NCBI RefSeq assembly: GCF_000686125.1
Contig: NZ_JMMA01000002.1
Span: 1,612,001 to 1,676,000 of the forward strand
From: Ruminococcus sp. NK3A76
GTDB taxonomy: Bacteria > Bacillota > Clostridia > Oscillospirales > Ruminococcaceae
Direction of reading: 5' to 3'
DNA length: 64,000 bases
Below, in pieces: positions 53,886 through 63,465 of the stretch. Each line of letters begins with the position of its first letter. The first letter of the stretch is position 1. A program made the position numbers and the translations under genes. A model generated the notes under the pieces. That model saw only the letters and a list, made by a program, of their open reading frames with translations, did no database searches and was not told the origin of the DNA.

Positions 53886-56237
53886 ATGAGAAGTATACTT
53901 AAACTCACCAGAGCAAACATTAAACACGGCAGGGGCGCATTCAAAGGGATAATACTTCTTATGATGCTGATGACCTTTTCATTCTCCGGAACAGTGAGCA
54001 ATGACGACAGGCTCGAAGAAGCACGGCAGGCAAAATACGACCGTGTTCAGGCGGCTGACCTGACCGTGACGATATATGACGAGCTGCTGACAGACGAGAT
54101 GATAAGCTCAGTCAAAAACAACAGCCATGTCAAGGACGTAAAGATAAAGGAACGTGTTTCATTTGTAAGCGCACCAAGGTTTGACGGCAAGGAGCTCGAA
54201 CTTGCACTCACTTTAGGCGGCTGGGAAGACACTGTTCAGGTGTTCACTGACGATGCCGAGGATTTTGTGCAGGATTTCACACTAAAAGACGGCGAGATAC
54301 TTCTCCCTTACAAGTTAAAGCTCGTTGACGGTGTGTCAGACGGTGCGACGCTTGAGTTCAGAACAAAAAACGGCTATGACGAGACCTTCAAGGTTGCAGG
54401 GTTCTATGAAGACGTAATGTTCGGTGCCACCACAATGAGCGAAAACTGCTGTGTGATAACACAGCATGACTTAGACAGATTAAAGTCCGAGAAAACGGAC
54501 AGTATTATGGGTGCTGACAGATATGCCTTCCACCTTGACCAGCTTTGGATATACAGCACAGGCGACATCTCACAGCTGGAGCTGCGGCGTGAGCTCGGCA
54601 AGGAAAGCGACCTTATCAGCTCTTCACTCAGCGCTCCGACAAAGCAGATGTTCATTGACAACATCAGTATGTATTCAAACGTCGGCACGAGAGTTGTTGC
54701 GATATTCACAGTTTTCCTGCTCGTTGTCGTGCTGATAACGATGCACAACAGCATAAGCTCATCAATTGAAATGGACAAGGGCGAGCTCGGTATTCTCCGT
54801 TCGCAGGGGTTCACGGCAAGAATGATAAGTCTTGTGTACGTTTTTCAGTACACTTTGGCAATAGCTATCGGCTCGGTGCTGGGTATTGCGGTGTCTGTTC
54901 CTGCCTGCCGGTATCTTATTTCAATGTGGAAAAACATCACCGGCATGAAGGCGGAAACGGGAGTGTCATTCCTCAAATGCGGCGCACTCAGTGTGGGGAT
55001 ACTCGTTATCTGCACGGTGTTCATATTCATATCAACAGCAAAGATTTCACGCATATCACCTGTAAGCGCTATCACAGGTGCCGCATCAGGAAACGACTCA
55101 AAGGTACAGAGCAGCTCACGCATAAGGCCGCACCCATTGCAGCTGAGCCTTGCAGTAAGGCAGCTATCTTCCCGCAAGAAAAGCTATATCGGCATAACGC
55201 TGATAGTCACCTTGCTTGTATTCTTTATCGTGAGCATAATGATACTGTCAAAGGGGCTCGACCCTGACAGTCTGTTCTCCGAGATAGGCGGCGACATAAC
55301 CATCACTGACCTTGGCGGCTTCAGGCAGAGCGATGTTGAAGACATAGAGCAGGAGATAAGAAAGATAGACAGTGAGGCATTTATCGAGACAGAGAGCTAT
55401 CACAGAATGCTCGTTGACGGCGAGTTTGTTGCAGTTCACGCATACCGCTCACAGGAGCCGGCGTTTGACCCGCTCGACGGCAGCCTGCCGCAAAATGACG
55501 ACGAGATAATGATAACCGAAGCCGTCTCAGAGCAGTGCGGCAAAAAGATAGGCGACACCATAACTGTCAAATATCTTGACAACGAGAAGGAATTCAAAAT
55601 ATCAGGCTACTTTCAGACGATATGGGAATTCGGCGTTGTTACAATGATGACGCCGCAAGCTATTGCAGATATGGGCAAGAACGATCTTGATGCGGCATAT
55701 GTAAAGCTATCTGACAGCTCAAAGGAGCAGCAGGTCATAGATATGCTCAATGACAAATATTCAGAGCGGCTGCACGCTGAGAGCTACAAGGAAAACAGCA
55801 CTGTAAAGACCTACAAGAAGATAATCACCGTGATAATGAGTTCGATATCCTACGCTATGGACACGATACTTCTGATATTTGCAGCGGTCGTGGTATCAAT
55901 GACGAGCAAGCGTGCCTTTATCCGTGAGAGAAAGGATATAGGCATATACAAGGCTACAGGCTTCACGGTTGGAGCATTAAGGTTACAGTTTGCGCTGCGT
56001 TTTGCGCTCGTGGCACTTATCGGCTCGGCAATTGGGTGTATATCGGGGCTTTTATGGTCAAGGAAGATACTCACATATGTACTGCGGATAGTCGGGCTCA
56101 CTGATTTTACATCGGATAACGAGCCTGTGACCTTCATCATACCGGCGGTGCTGATATGCGTATGCTTCTTTGCGGCGGCATATATAAGCTCACGCAGGAT
56201 AAAGAGTGTCAATGTAAGAGAGCTCATAACCGAATAA
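53886..56237 (+). CDS. FtsX-type ABC permease with two FtsX domains
   Basis: 783 residues from the ATG at 53886 (GAGGAAAG upstream). One N-terminal membrane helix (~15-35), a large extracytoplasmic region (~40-260), then three helices (~275-295, 320-345, 365-390). A second unit begins after RPHPLQLSLAVRQLSSRKKSYIG with a helix (~435-458), a second outer region and three terminal helices ending in a SRRIKSVNVRELI tail. This is two FtsX halves in one chain, as in YtrF/SalY-like exporters. It pairs with the ATPase upstream. Confidence 0.85.
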   Translation: MRSILKLTRANIKHGRGAFKGIILLMMLMTFSFSGTVSNDDRLEEARQAKYDRVQAADLTVTIYDELLTDEMISSVKNNSHVKDVKIKERVSFVSAPRFDGKELELALTLGGWEDTVQVFTDDAEDFVQDFTLKDGEILLPYKLKLVDGVSDGATLEFRTKNGYDETFKVAGFYEDVMFGATTMSENCCVITQHDLDRLKSEKTDSIMGADRYAFHLDQLWIYSTGDISQLELRRELGKESDLISSSLSAPTKQMFIDNISMYSNVGTRVVAIFTVFLLVVVLITMHNSISSSIEMDKGELGILRSQGFTARMISLVYVFQYTLAIAIGSVLGIAVSVPACRYLISMWKNITGMKAETGVSFLKCGALSVGILVICTVFIFISTAKISRISPVSAITGAASGNDSKVQSSSRIRPHPLQLSLAVRQLSSRKKSYIGITLIVTLLVFFIVSIMILSKGLDPDSLFSEIGGDITITDLGGFRQSDVEDIEQEIRKIDSEAFIETESYHRMLVDGEFVAVHAYRSQEPAFDPLDGSLPQNDDEIMITEAVSEQCGKKIGDTITVKYLDNEKEFKISGYFQTIWEFGVVTMMTPQAIADMGKNDLDAAYVKLSDSSKEQQVIDMLNDKYSERLHAESYKENSTVKTYKKIITVIMSSISYAMDTILLIFAAVVVSMTSKRAFIRERKDIGIYKATGFTVGALRLQFALRFALVALIGSAIGCISGLLWSRKILTYVLRIVGLTDFTSDNEPVTFIIPAVLICVCFFAAAYISSRRIKSVNVRELITE

Positions 56238-56250
56238 AAGAAACGTTTAA

Positions 56251-56422
56251 GGCAATACCGCACAACTCCTGTGCGTCAGATGCGACGACCAGGTTTTCGT
56301 CAGATTGCCTAAATTCGACGCAGGCTTGCTGGCGCAAGTCAAGGAGAATTTGGGTAATATGACGGAAAACTGGCAAGCAGATGACGTGCAGAGGCGTTAG
56401 CCGTGGGTTGTGCGGTGTTGCC
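56251..56422 (+). repeat. Hairpin repeat copy G, 172 bp
   Basis: Ends GGCAATACCGCAC and GTGCGGTGTTGCC, with TTAA on both sides (56247-56250 and 56423-56426). The most diverged full-length copy, but the pairing holds: CTTGC-TGGC-GCAAG at the tip replaces AATAC-TACC-GTATT, and CCTAAATTC faces GAATTTGGG. It lies after the permease stop and before the GH31 promoter. Confidence 0.87.
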
Positions 56423-56514
56423 TTAAGTTTAATATTCTCCCACGCATAAGAATACGGTTCATAAATAATTTACAGTTATATACTAATATAATTCCATAAT
56501 TTATATTTTTTCTA

Positions 56515-56543
56515 TTGCATTTTGCGGCGATATGCTTTAAAAT
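56515..56543 (+). promoter_or_regulatory. Promoter of the alpha-xylosidase gene
   Basis: TTGCAT (56515-56520), 17-nt spacer, TAAAAT (56538-56543). Shares the CTATTGCATTTT block with the EF-G paralogue promoter. The ~100-nt leader after it is AT-rich, with no clear structure. Confidence 0.6.
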
Positions 56544-56647
56544 ATAATCAGACGTGTGCGTTTTTGGGTAAAAAGCCCCAAATGAGCACCAGGCTTTTAA
56601 AAACTGATGAAAAATTAAAATTTTTGTGTTTTTAAGGAGGAACTGAT

Positions 56648-58990
56648 ATGAAATTTGCTGACGGCTTCTGGCTCAACCAGAAGGGCTATGAGGTAAACTA
56701 CGCACAACAGGCTTTCGAGGTCGAGCCTATAGAGAACGGCTTCCTTGTTGTAGCTACTCCGTTCGTGGTATACAACCGTGCTCAGATGCTCGGCTCTGCC
56801 AATTTAGAGATAGCTTACACCTCAACTCAGGAAAACTGCATTAAAGTAAACATACAGCACTACAAGGGCGTAGTAGACAACGGCCCTCACTTTGTACTTA
56901 ACGAGGGCAGCTTCAAGCCCGAGGTTACAATAGACGACAAGCAGGCTGTCATCGTTTCCGGCGACACAAAGCTCGTAGTTTCAAAGGAGAACTGGAGCTT
57001 TACATACTATTACAAGGGCAAGAAGCTCACCTCCGGCGGCTGGCGCTCGACAGGTGTTGTTTTTGAGAGCGAGTTCAAGAGAAAGGCAATCGCAGAGGCT
57101 CAGGCTGACGATACATTCTGGAGCTATCCTCACTCTGACAAGAAGACATATATCAGAGAGCAGTTTGACACAACTGTCGGCGAATACTTCTACGGCTTCG
57201 GCGAGAAGTTCACGACATTTGCAAAGAACGGTCAGACAGTTGAGATATGGAACGCAGACGGCGGCACCTGCTCAGATCAGTCCTACAAGTCTATCCCCTT
57301 CTATGTATCATCAAGGGGCTACGGCGTGTTTGTAAACAGCTCTGACATGGTATCCTACGAGGTATGCTCTGACACAGTTTCTAAGGTATCTATGACAGTT
57401 CCCGGCGAGAGTCTTGAATATTTCGTATTCGGCGGCGCTGACATAAAGGACGCACTTGCAGGCTACACCACACTCACAGGCAAGCCTTCACTTCCGCCGG
57501 CATTCTCGTTTGGCCTCTGGCTCACAACATCATTCACCACCACATATGATGAGGAGACTATCACCTCATTCATAGACGGCATGGCGGAGAGAAACATTCC
57601 TCTACAGGTGTTCCACTTTGACTGCTTCTGGATGAAGGGCTTTGAGTGGTGCAACTTTGACTGGGACAGATCGCAGTTCCCCGAGCCGGAAGCAATGCTC
57701 GCAAGACTTCACAAGGACAAGGGTCTGCACACCTGCGTATGGATAAACTCCTACATCGGCCAGCGTTCAAGGCTCTTTGATGAGGGCGTTAAGGGCGGCT
57801 ACTTCATAAAGAACCTCGACGGCAGCGTGTTCCAGTGCGACAGCTGGCAGCCGGGCATGGCTATAGTAGACTTTACCAACCCCGAGGCAAGAGAGTGGTA
57901 TGCATCATACCTCAAAAAGCTCTGCGAAATGGGCGTTGACACCTTCAAGACAGACTTCGGCGAGAGAATACCCACAAAGGGTGTTAAGTATTTCGACGGC
58001 TCTGACCCTGTAAAGATGCACAACTACTACACATATCTCTACAACGAGACAGTGTTTAACGTATTAAAGGACTTCTACGGCGAGAACAAGGCGTGCCTGT
58101 TCGCACGCTCGGCAACAGCAGGCGGTCAGAAGTTCCCTGTTCACTGGGGCGGCGACTGCTCGGGCAACTACAACTCAATGGCTGAGGTCGTAAGAGGCTG
58201 CCTGTCTCTGTGCATCTCGGGCTTTGGCTACACCTCGCACGACATGGCAGGCTTTGAGGCTACTGCAACACCTGATATCTACAAGAGATGGGCTGCATTC
58301 GGTATGTTCTCATCTCATTCGAGACTGCACGGCAACCAGAGCTACAGAGTGCCGTGGCTGTTTGACGAGGAGAGCTGCGATGTTCTGAAATTCTTCGTTG
58401 ACCTTAAGGGCAGCCTTATGCCTTACATCTGGTCGCAGGCTATCTACACTCACAACACCGGCGTTCCGGTAATGAGAGCTATGGTTATAGACTTTGCTGA
58501 CGACCCGACCTGTCTCACACTCGACAGACAGTATATGTTCGGTGACAACATTCTCGTAGCACCCATTCTCAACGACGAGAGCATGGCTGAGTACTATGTT
58601 CCCGAGGGCAGGTGGACAGACATCATCACAGGCAAGGTATTCGAGGGCGGCAAGTGGTACAGGCACAAGTGCTCATACTTCGAGATACCTGCTCTTGCAA
58701 GACCCAACAGCGTCATTGCATTCGGCAAGTTCGGCAAGGACATCGAGTATGATTATCTTGACGGCACTACATTCAAGATATTCGAGCTTGAAGACGGCAA
58801 GAGCGCTAATGCTGTTATCTACGACACCGAGGCAAACAAGGTATTCGAGTTAAAGGCTACAAGAAACGGCAGCAGCATAGAGTGCGAGTACACTGATACC
58901 AACGCCTCCTTCACTATTGAGGTCGCAAACACCGACAAGAAGATCGAGGTATCCCCCAACTACGGCGGCAAGGTAATAATCTCACTCTGA
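56648..58990 (+). CDS. Family 31 glycoside hydrolase, alpha-xylosidase (YicI-type)
   Basis: 780 residues with no signal peptide, so cytoplasmic. N-terminal beta-sandwich, then the (beta/alpha)8 barrel: FHFDCFWMKGFEWCNFDWD, nucleophile Asp436 in FKTDFGERIP, acid Asp503 in HWGGDCSGNYNSMAE, and SGFGYTSHDMAGFE. C-terminal beta domains follow. The ERIP motif after the nucleophile and the WGGDC loop match YicI-type alpha-xylosidases, which release xylose from isoprimeverose and other xyloglucan fragments. Strong AAGGAGG site. A single-gene unit; no sugar transporter is next to it. Confidence 0.9.
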   Translation: MKFADGFWLNQKGYEVNYAQQAFEVEPIENGFLVVATPFVVYNRAQMLGSANLEIAYTSTQENCIKVNIQHYKGVVDNGPHFVLNEGSFKPEVTIDDKQAVIVSGDTKLVVSKENWSFTYYYKGKKLTSGGWRSTGVVFESEFKRKAIAEAQADDTFWSYPHSDKKTYIREQFDTTVGEYFYGFGEKFTTFAKNGQTVEIWNADGGTCSDQSYKSIPFYVSSRGYGVFVNSSDMVSYEVCSDTVSKVSMTVPGESLEYFVFGGADIKDALAGYTTLTGKPSLPPAFSFGLWLTTSFTTTYDEETITSFIDGMAERNIPLQVFHFDCFWMKGFEWCNFDWDRSQFPEPEAMLARLHKDKGLHTCVWINSYIGQRSRLFDEGVKGGYFIKNLDGSVFQCDSWQPGMAIVDFTNPEAREWYASYLKKLCEMGVDTFKTDFGERIPTKGVKYFDGSDPVKMHNYYTYLYNETVFNVLKDFYGENKACLFARSATAGGQKFPVHWGGDCSGNYNSMAEVVRGCLSLCISGFGYTSHDMAGFEATATPDIYKRWAAFGMFSSHSRLHGNQSYRVPWLFDEESCDVLKFFVDLKGSLMPYIWSQAIYTHNTGVPVMRAMVIDFADDPTCLTLDRQYMFGDNILVAPILNDESMAEYYVPEGRWTDIITGKVFEGGKWYRHKCSYFEIPALARPNSVIAFGKFGKDIEYDYLDGTTFKIFELEDGKSANAVIYDTEANKVFELKATRNGSSIECEYTDTNASFTIEVANTDKKIEVSPNYGGKVIISL

Positions 58991-59013
58991 TAAACACATT
59001 AATAGTATAGCAG

Positions 59014-59050
59014 ACCCCCGGTTTTCACTGTATAACCGGGGGTATTATTA
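59014..59050 (+). terminator. Terminator of the alpha-xylosidase gene
   Basis: ACCCCCGGTT pairs perfectly with AACCGGGGGT, followed by ATTATTAT. Confidence 0.8.
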
Positions 59051-59133
59051 TAATGAGACATTTATCACACGGCAACATGACAAATGTAATATCCATATAG
59101 TTACATTTCACACTTCAAAATCGTTTTCGGCTG

Positions 59134-59142
59134 TGATATAAT
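59134..59142 (+). promoter_or_regulatory. Extended -10 promoter of the ABC-2 operon
   Basis: TGATATAAT, an extended -10, 33 nt before the ATG of the ATPase gene, with no clear -35. Confidence 0.5.
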
Positions 59143-59175
59143 CATATCAGAAACTAAGAACGGAGGTCATCAGAT

Positions 59176-60123
59176 ATGGCACAGACTGTTGTAAAGATAG
59201 ACAAACTCGTAAAAAGATACAAGGAGCTCGTGGCAGTAGACCACTTATCACTTGAAATATTTGAGGGCGAGGTCTTCGGGCTTTTAGGACCTAACGGTTC
59301 AGGCAAAACAACGACTATCAACTGCCTGCTCTCGCTGCTTTCTTTTGATAAGGGCGACATACAGATATTCGGCAAGGACATGAGCCCCACTGCCTACGAC
59401 ATAAAGAAAGACATCGGCGTAGTGATGCAGAATGTTGCAGTCTTCGACCAGCTGACAGTATACGAGAACATCGACTACTTCTGCGGCCTTTACATCAAGG
59501 ACAAGGCAGCACGCAAAAAGGCTGTAGAAGATGCCATAGCTTTCACAGGGCTTGAGGATTTTGTGAAGTTTCGCCCAAAGAAGCTGTCGGGCGGTCTGTT
59601 AAGAAGACTGAACATAGCCTGCGGCATAGCACACAAGCCAAGGCTTATAATATTCGACGAGCCGACAGTTGCGGTTGACCCCCAGTCAAGAAACAAGATA
59701 CTTGAAGGGATAATCGAACTGAACAAGCAGGGCGCTACTATAATATACACCTCGCATTACATGGAGGAAGTCGAGCAGATATGCACACGCCTTGCTGTTA
59801 TGGACAAGGGCAGAGTGATAGCCTCCGGCACGATAGATGAGCTTAAGAGCAACGTAAAATGCTCGGAGACAGTCAAGGTCGAAGCAAGAGATCTTGATGA
59901 TGAGACATTCGCTAAGATCGGCGAGCTTGACCATGTATTTGAAAAATCATACGAGGGCAGCGAGCTCACAGTAAAGTACACAGGCGGCAAGCACAATGTG
60001 GTAAGGCTGCTTAACACCTTACAGAACAACAACATTCACATAGGCCGTGTTTCCAGCGAGCAGCCGACACTCAACACAGTGTTCTTAGAGCTGACAGGCA
60101 AGGAACTAAGAGACAAAGACTGA
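59176..60123 (+). CDS. ABC-2 transporter ATPase
   Basis: 315 residues. Walker A GPNGSGKTT (~40-48), signature LSGGLLRR (an unusual form of LSGGQ), Walker B LIIFDEPTVAVDPQ, H-loop YTSHYMEEVEQ. The C-terminal ~85 residues are the extension typical of DrrA/NatA-like ATPases. It powers the two permeases that follow. GGAGG precedes the ATG. Substrate unknown; such systems export drugs, lipids or peptides. Confidence 0.88.
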   Translation: MAQTVVKIDKLVKRYKELVAVDHLSLEIFEGEVFGLLGPNGSGKTTTINCLLSLLSFDKGDIQIFGKDMSPTAYDIKKDIGVVMQNVAVFDQLTVYENIDYFCGLYIKDKAARKKAVEDAIAFTGLEDFVKFRPKKLSGGLLRRLNIACGIAHKPRLIIFDEPTVAVDPQSRNKILEGIIELNKQGATIIYTSHYMEEVEQICTRLAVMDKGRVIASGTIDELKSNVKCSETVKVEARDLDDETFAKIGELDHVFEKSYEGSELTVKYTGGKHNVVRLLNTLQNNNIHIGRVSSEQPTLNTVFLELTGKELRDKD

Positions 60124-60157
60124 TATCATATTTTACGAGAATAGTGAGGAAAAAGAT

Positions 60158-61285
60158 ATGTTCCACAACATAAAATACTACACCCTCGCAACGATAAGGG
60201 AGAAGGACGTTATCTTCTGGCTGATGATATTCCCGGTGATACTGGCTACCTTCTTTCATGTATCGCTGATAGAGGTTTACAACAAGGATATAGTATACAA
60301 CAGCATTCCCGTTGCTGTAGTTGAAAAGCAGGAAAACAAGACCTTCCACGATGTAATGGACAGTGTCAGCGAGGGCGACGATGCGCTGTTTGACACCACA
60401 TACGCAGACGAAGAAAAGGCGCTTGATCTGCTTGACGGCGGCGAGGTCAAGGGCGTGATAATCGCAGACGGCGAGCTTTCACTCAAAGTAACATCACAAG
60501 GCGTTGACCAGACGATAATCAGGAGCTTTCTTGACAGATACAGCGTTACAGAATCGGTCATCATCGAAAACGCTGCAAAAGACCCGACAAGCATAAAGGC
60601 GGTGTCGGAGGCCTTCACAGAGGAACTTAATGCCAACGAGAGAAAAGATGTCTCAGACGGCAACATGAACACCTACATGACCTATATGTACAACCTCATA
60701 GCAATGGTAAGCATACTCGGCACAACGACGGGCATTAGCATAGCATCAGTGAATGAAGCAAACCTCTCATCACTCGGCATAAGAAACTGCGTCTCCCCCA
60801 CAGGCAAGCTGTCAAAGAACTTTGCAGGGCTCATCTCAGGCTGCTTTGTACAGTCGATATGCTCAGCGATAGCAGTATTCTTTGTAGTATACGTTCTGCG
60901 TGACGATCTTGGAGTAAGCACTCCCATGGCGCTGCTCACAGCGATAGTCGGCAGCTGGATGGGCGTTGCGATCGGCTTCTTCTTCGGAACTATAGGCAAG
61001 TTCTCTGAGGGCGCAAGAGTCGGTCTTTCGATAGGCTTCTCGATGCTTCTGTGCTTCCTCTCAGGACTTATGGTCGGCGATATAAAGTCGCTCCTCATGG
61101 AAAAGCTGCCTTGGTTCAACAATTTAAACCCCGCAGCTTTGGTATGCGATGCACTCTATGTACTGAACGTTGATGATGATCTTAACAGATACACAGTCAA
61201 GATGCTGACAATGGTAGCCTTTACGTTATTCTTTACGATTCTGGGCTTTATAATGACAAGGAGAAAGAGATATGCAAGTGTTTAA
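60158..61285 (+). CDS. ABC-2 permease, first subunit
   Basis: 375 residues in the ABC2_membrane_3 layout: one N-terminal helix (~15-38), a large outer loop (~40-175) and five to six C-terminal helices (~177-370). The outer loop includes VAVVEKQENKTFHDVM. GTGAGGA precedes the ATG. Its 3' end overlaps the start of the next permease gene by 14 nt, so the two are made as a pair and probably form a heterodimer. Confidence 0.85.
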   Translation: MFHNIKYYTLATIREKDVIFWLMIFPVILATFFHVSLIEVYNKDIVYNSIPVAVVEKQENKTFHDVMDSVSEGDDALFDTTYADEEKALDLLDGGEVKGVIIADGELSLKVTSQGVDQTIIRSFLDRYSVTESVIIENAAKDPTSIKAVSEAFTEELNANERKDVSDGNMNTYMTYMYNLIAMVSILGTTTGISIASVNEANLSSLGIRNCVSPTGKLSKNFAGLISGCFVQSICSAIAVFFVVYVLRDDLGVSTPMALLTAIVGSWMGVAIGFFFGTIGKFSEGARVGLSIGFSMLLCFLSGLMVGDIKSLLMEKLPWFNNLNPAALVCDALYVLNVDDDLNRYTVKMLTMVAFTLFFTILGFIMTRRKRYASV

Positions 61286-62456
61286 GGTTTTTATGAAGAT
61301 ACTACGCTCAAAAATAGGCATAGCAATGATGTATCTTTCGATATTCTTATCAATAGGCATAGCATCTGCAAACTCATCGCAGGAACAGGCTGACTTCACA
61401 GAGAGCCGTGCAGGCATAGTGATAAACGACCTCGACAAGTCTTCTGCATCTGAGGCACTGTGCGAATACCTTGCAGATTCAAACGATGTGACCTACGGCG
61501 CACCTGATGATAAGGAGATATTAGACGGCGTTTACTACAATGCGAGCCGATATTATCTCACGATAAACAAGGGCTTCTCTGACGGCCTTGCAAGCGGTGA
61601 GACTAAGAATATAATCACCCACGCCACGCAAAACGGCTCTTATTTTGAAAACCTTGTTGACTCAAAGATAGATATGTATCTCACCACAGCAAGAGCATAC
61701 ATCGCAGGCGGCAGCTCAACTGAAACAGCGCTTGAGCAGGCAGCCAAGGCTCTTGAGAAAAAGACCGAGGTCGAGATGGTATCTGAAAGCGGCAGCGAAT
61801 ATGCAAAGACAGTTTATTCCTACTTCAAGTTTATACCCTACATCTTCATGGGCATATTCATATTCGCCCTCTGCCCTGTTGTCATAGTTATGACAGGCAA
61901 GGAGATAAAGAACCGCACATTCAGCTCAGCGATATCACAAAAGATATTCCTGTTTGAAACAGCGCTCGGTGCAGTAGTTTTCTTAACGTTCATATACCTG
62001 CTGGTTGTGATATTCGTTCCGCTTGTAGTATTCCGCTGCGAGTTCACAAGTGAGATAGGCCTTGCAATGCTCAACTCACTTGCGTTCACTGTATTCTGCG
62101 GAGCGATAGTGCTCTTTATCTCAAATCTTGTTGACTCAGAAAAGCTCGTTTCACTCATAGGAAACATCGTATCCCTCGGCATGAGCTTCCTCTGCGGCGT
62201 GTTCGTTCCTCTTGAATTCTTAGGCGATGGTGTCAAGAAGGTGGCAGTATTCCTGCCGGCATACTGGTACGAGGTACTCAACAGCGCTATTGCCGGCACT
62301 GACAGCCAGGTATACTCAGACTCACTTATGAAAAAGTGCATACTCATACAGCTTGCATTTGCAGCAGCACTCGTTGTTGCAACGCTTGCAGTAATGAAGG
62401 CAAGACAGGCCAAAGTCGGCGAGAGCGCTTCTAAGGCAGAGCCGCAGGCAGCATAA
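61272..62456 (+). CDS. ABC-2 permease, second subunit
   Basis: 394 residues with the same architecture as the preceding subunit: N-terminal helix (~14-32), outer region (~35-185) with AGIVINDLDKSSASEALCEYL, then six helices. The segment FIYLLVVIFVPLVVF and the last helix before a short Ala/Lys tail are clear. The start lies inside the end of the preceding gene. It completes the exporter with the ATPase. Confidence 0.85.
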   Translation: MQVFKVFMKILRSKIGIAMMYLSIFLSIGIASANSSQEQADFTESRAGIVINDLDKSSASEALCEYLADSNDVTYGAPDDKEILDGVYYNASRYYLTINKGFSDGLASGETKNIITHATQNGSYFENLVDSKIDMYLTTARAYIAGGSSTETALEQAAKALEKKTEVEMVSESGSEYAKTVYSYFKFIPYIFMGIFIFALCPVVIVMTGKEIKNRTFSSAISQKIFLFETALGAVVFLTFIYLLVVIFVPLVVFRCEFTSEIGLAMLNSLAFTVFCGAIVLFISNLVDSEKLVSLIGNIVSLGMSFLCGVFVPLEFLGDGVKKVAVFLPAYWYEVLNSAIAGTDSQVYSDSLMKKCILIQLAFAAALVVATLAVMKARQAKVGESASKAEPQAA

Positions 62457-62473
62457 AGCAATATGACAGTAAC

Positions 62474-62510
62474 ATACCCCCGGAAACTGAGTTTTCCGGG
62501 GGTGTTTGCT
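62474..62510 (+). terminator. Terminator of the ABC-2 operon
   Basis: ACCCCCGGAAA pairs with TTTCCGGGGGT, followed by a T-rich stretch. The minus-strand gene at 62521 may use it too. Confidence 0.75.
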
Positions 62511-62520
62511 TATTATCGGC

Positions 62521-63465
62521 TTACAGGAACATAAGCATTTTTTCCTTATCACAGAGCGCTGCAAAAAAGAAGACTGAGTACCTTGTGATATAGACAGCGG
62601 CGGCAGTCATTGAGAAGATAACACCGGCGCTGACCACGATATACCTCCTGACCGAGCGCACCATAGCAGCGGCTATGATAAATACACCAAAGCATATTAC
62701 ACAGCATATCAGCCCTCGAAGAAACAGCATGAATATTACCTGCGCAACTGTGGCATTCATGTGGATAATATGGCCAGTACTTGCAAAAGGAGCGGTCATG
62801 TAACCACTCTGAAAGCTGCCGGAGATCATCATATCGGCAGCAAAGCTGAGTGTATAAAGAGTAAGTATAAGCACGAGCTGTGATGTAAAGTGCGTTATGT
62901 GATATCTGCGCCTGTTTTTAGAGATACTTATCTGCCGGTCGATGCCCTTTTCATAGCCGTCTGCGTTGAGTGAGCCGACAAGGAGCATTACCCACACAGG
63001 GCTTATATCGTATGCTAAAAGCCGCATGAGCTTTATAAATGCATCTGTGTCGATAACTGTGGGCGTTTCAAGCGAGGCGTAGGCTTCTCTCTCAGTCAGC
63101 AGGTCATCAGGCACGAGCTGGTCGGTAAGGCCACGACCGCTCCTTGCATAGTCGGTTATCCCCTTGCTGCGGTAGCACCCACGCAGGAGCGAGGAATAGC
63201 GGCCCACTGCTTCGAGCTTATAGGGCGTGTCGGCTGACTGCGTCTTCTCATTTATAAAAACCAGACGTTCATCGAGCGTCATATCTTTTGAATCATCTAA
63301 AAGCAGGTTAAAGTATTCATGCGCCTGCTCTGAGAGATAAGGGCTGTATGTTTCTCTGCTCTGGACATACAGGCACACAGCCTTTGACAGTGCTATCATC
63401 AGCAGCACTGTGATCAAAAGCCAAGTGTGCTTTATGAATATGCGGTAAAGCTCAAATCCTGTCAT
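62521..63465 (-). CDS. Membrane protein, probable ABC-2-like permease subunit
   Basis: 314 residues. One N-terminal helix (~12-32), an outer region (~35-140) with YSPYLSEQAHEYFNLLLDD, and five helices afterwards (~155-300). The order helix, large loop, helices resembles ABC-2 permeases of the lantibiotic/peptide type, but I see no firm signature. The start overlaps the stop of the gene upstream by one base, so they are a pair. It converges on the ABC-2 operon. Confidence 0.65.
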   Translation of the reverse strand: MTGFELYRIFIKHTWLLITVLLMIALSKAVCLYVQSRETYSPYLSEQAHEYFNLLLDDSKDMTLDERLVFINEKTQSADTPYKLEAVGRYSSLLRGCYRSKGITDYARSGRGLTDQLVPDDLLTEREAYASLETPTVIDTDAFIKLMRLLAYDISPVWVMLLVGSLNADGYEKGIDRQISISKNRRRYHITHFTSQLVLILTLYTLSFAADMMISGSFQSGYMTAPFASTGHIIHMNATVAQVIFMLFLRGLICCVICFGVFIIAAAMVRSVRRYIVVSAGVIFSMTAAAVYITRYSVFFFAALCDKEKMLMFL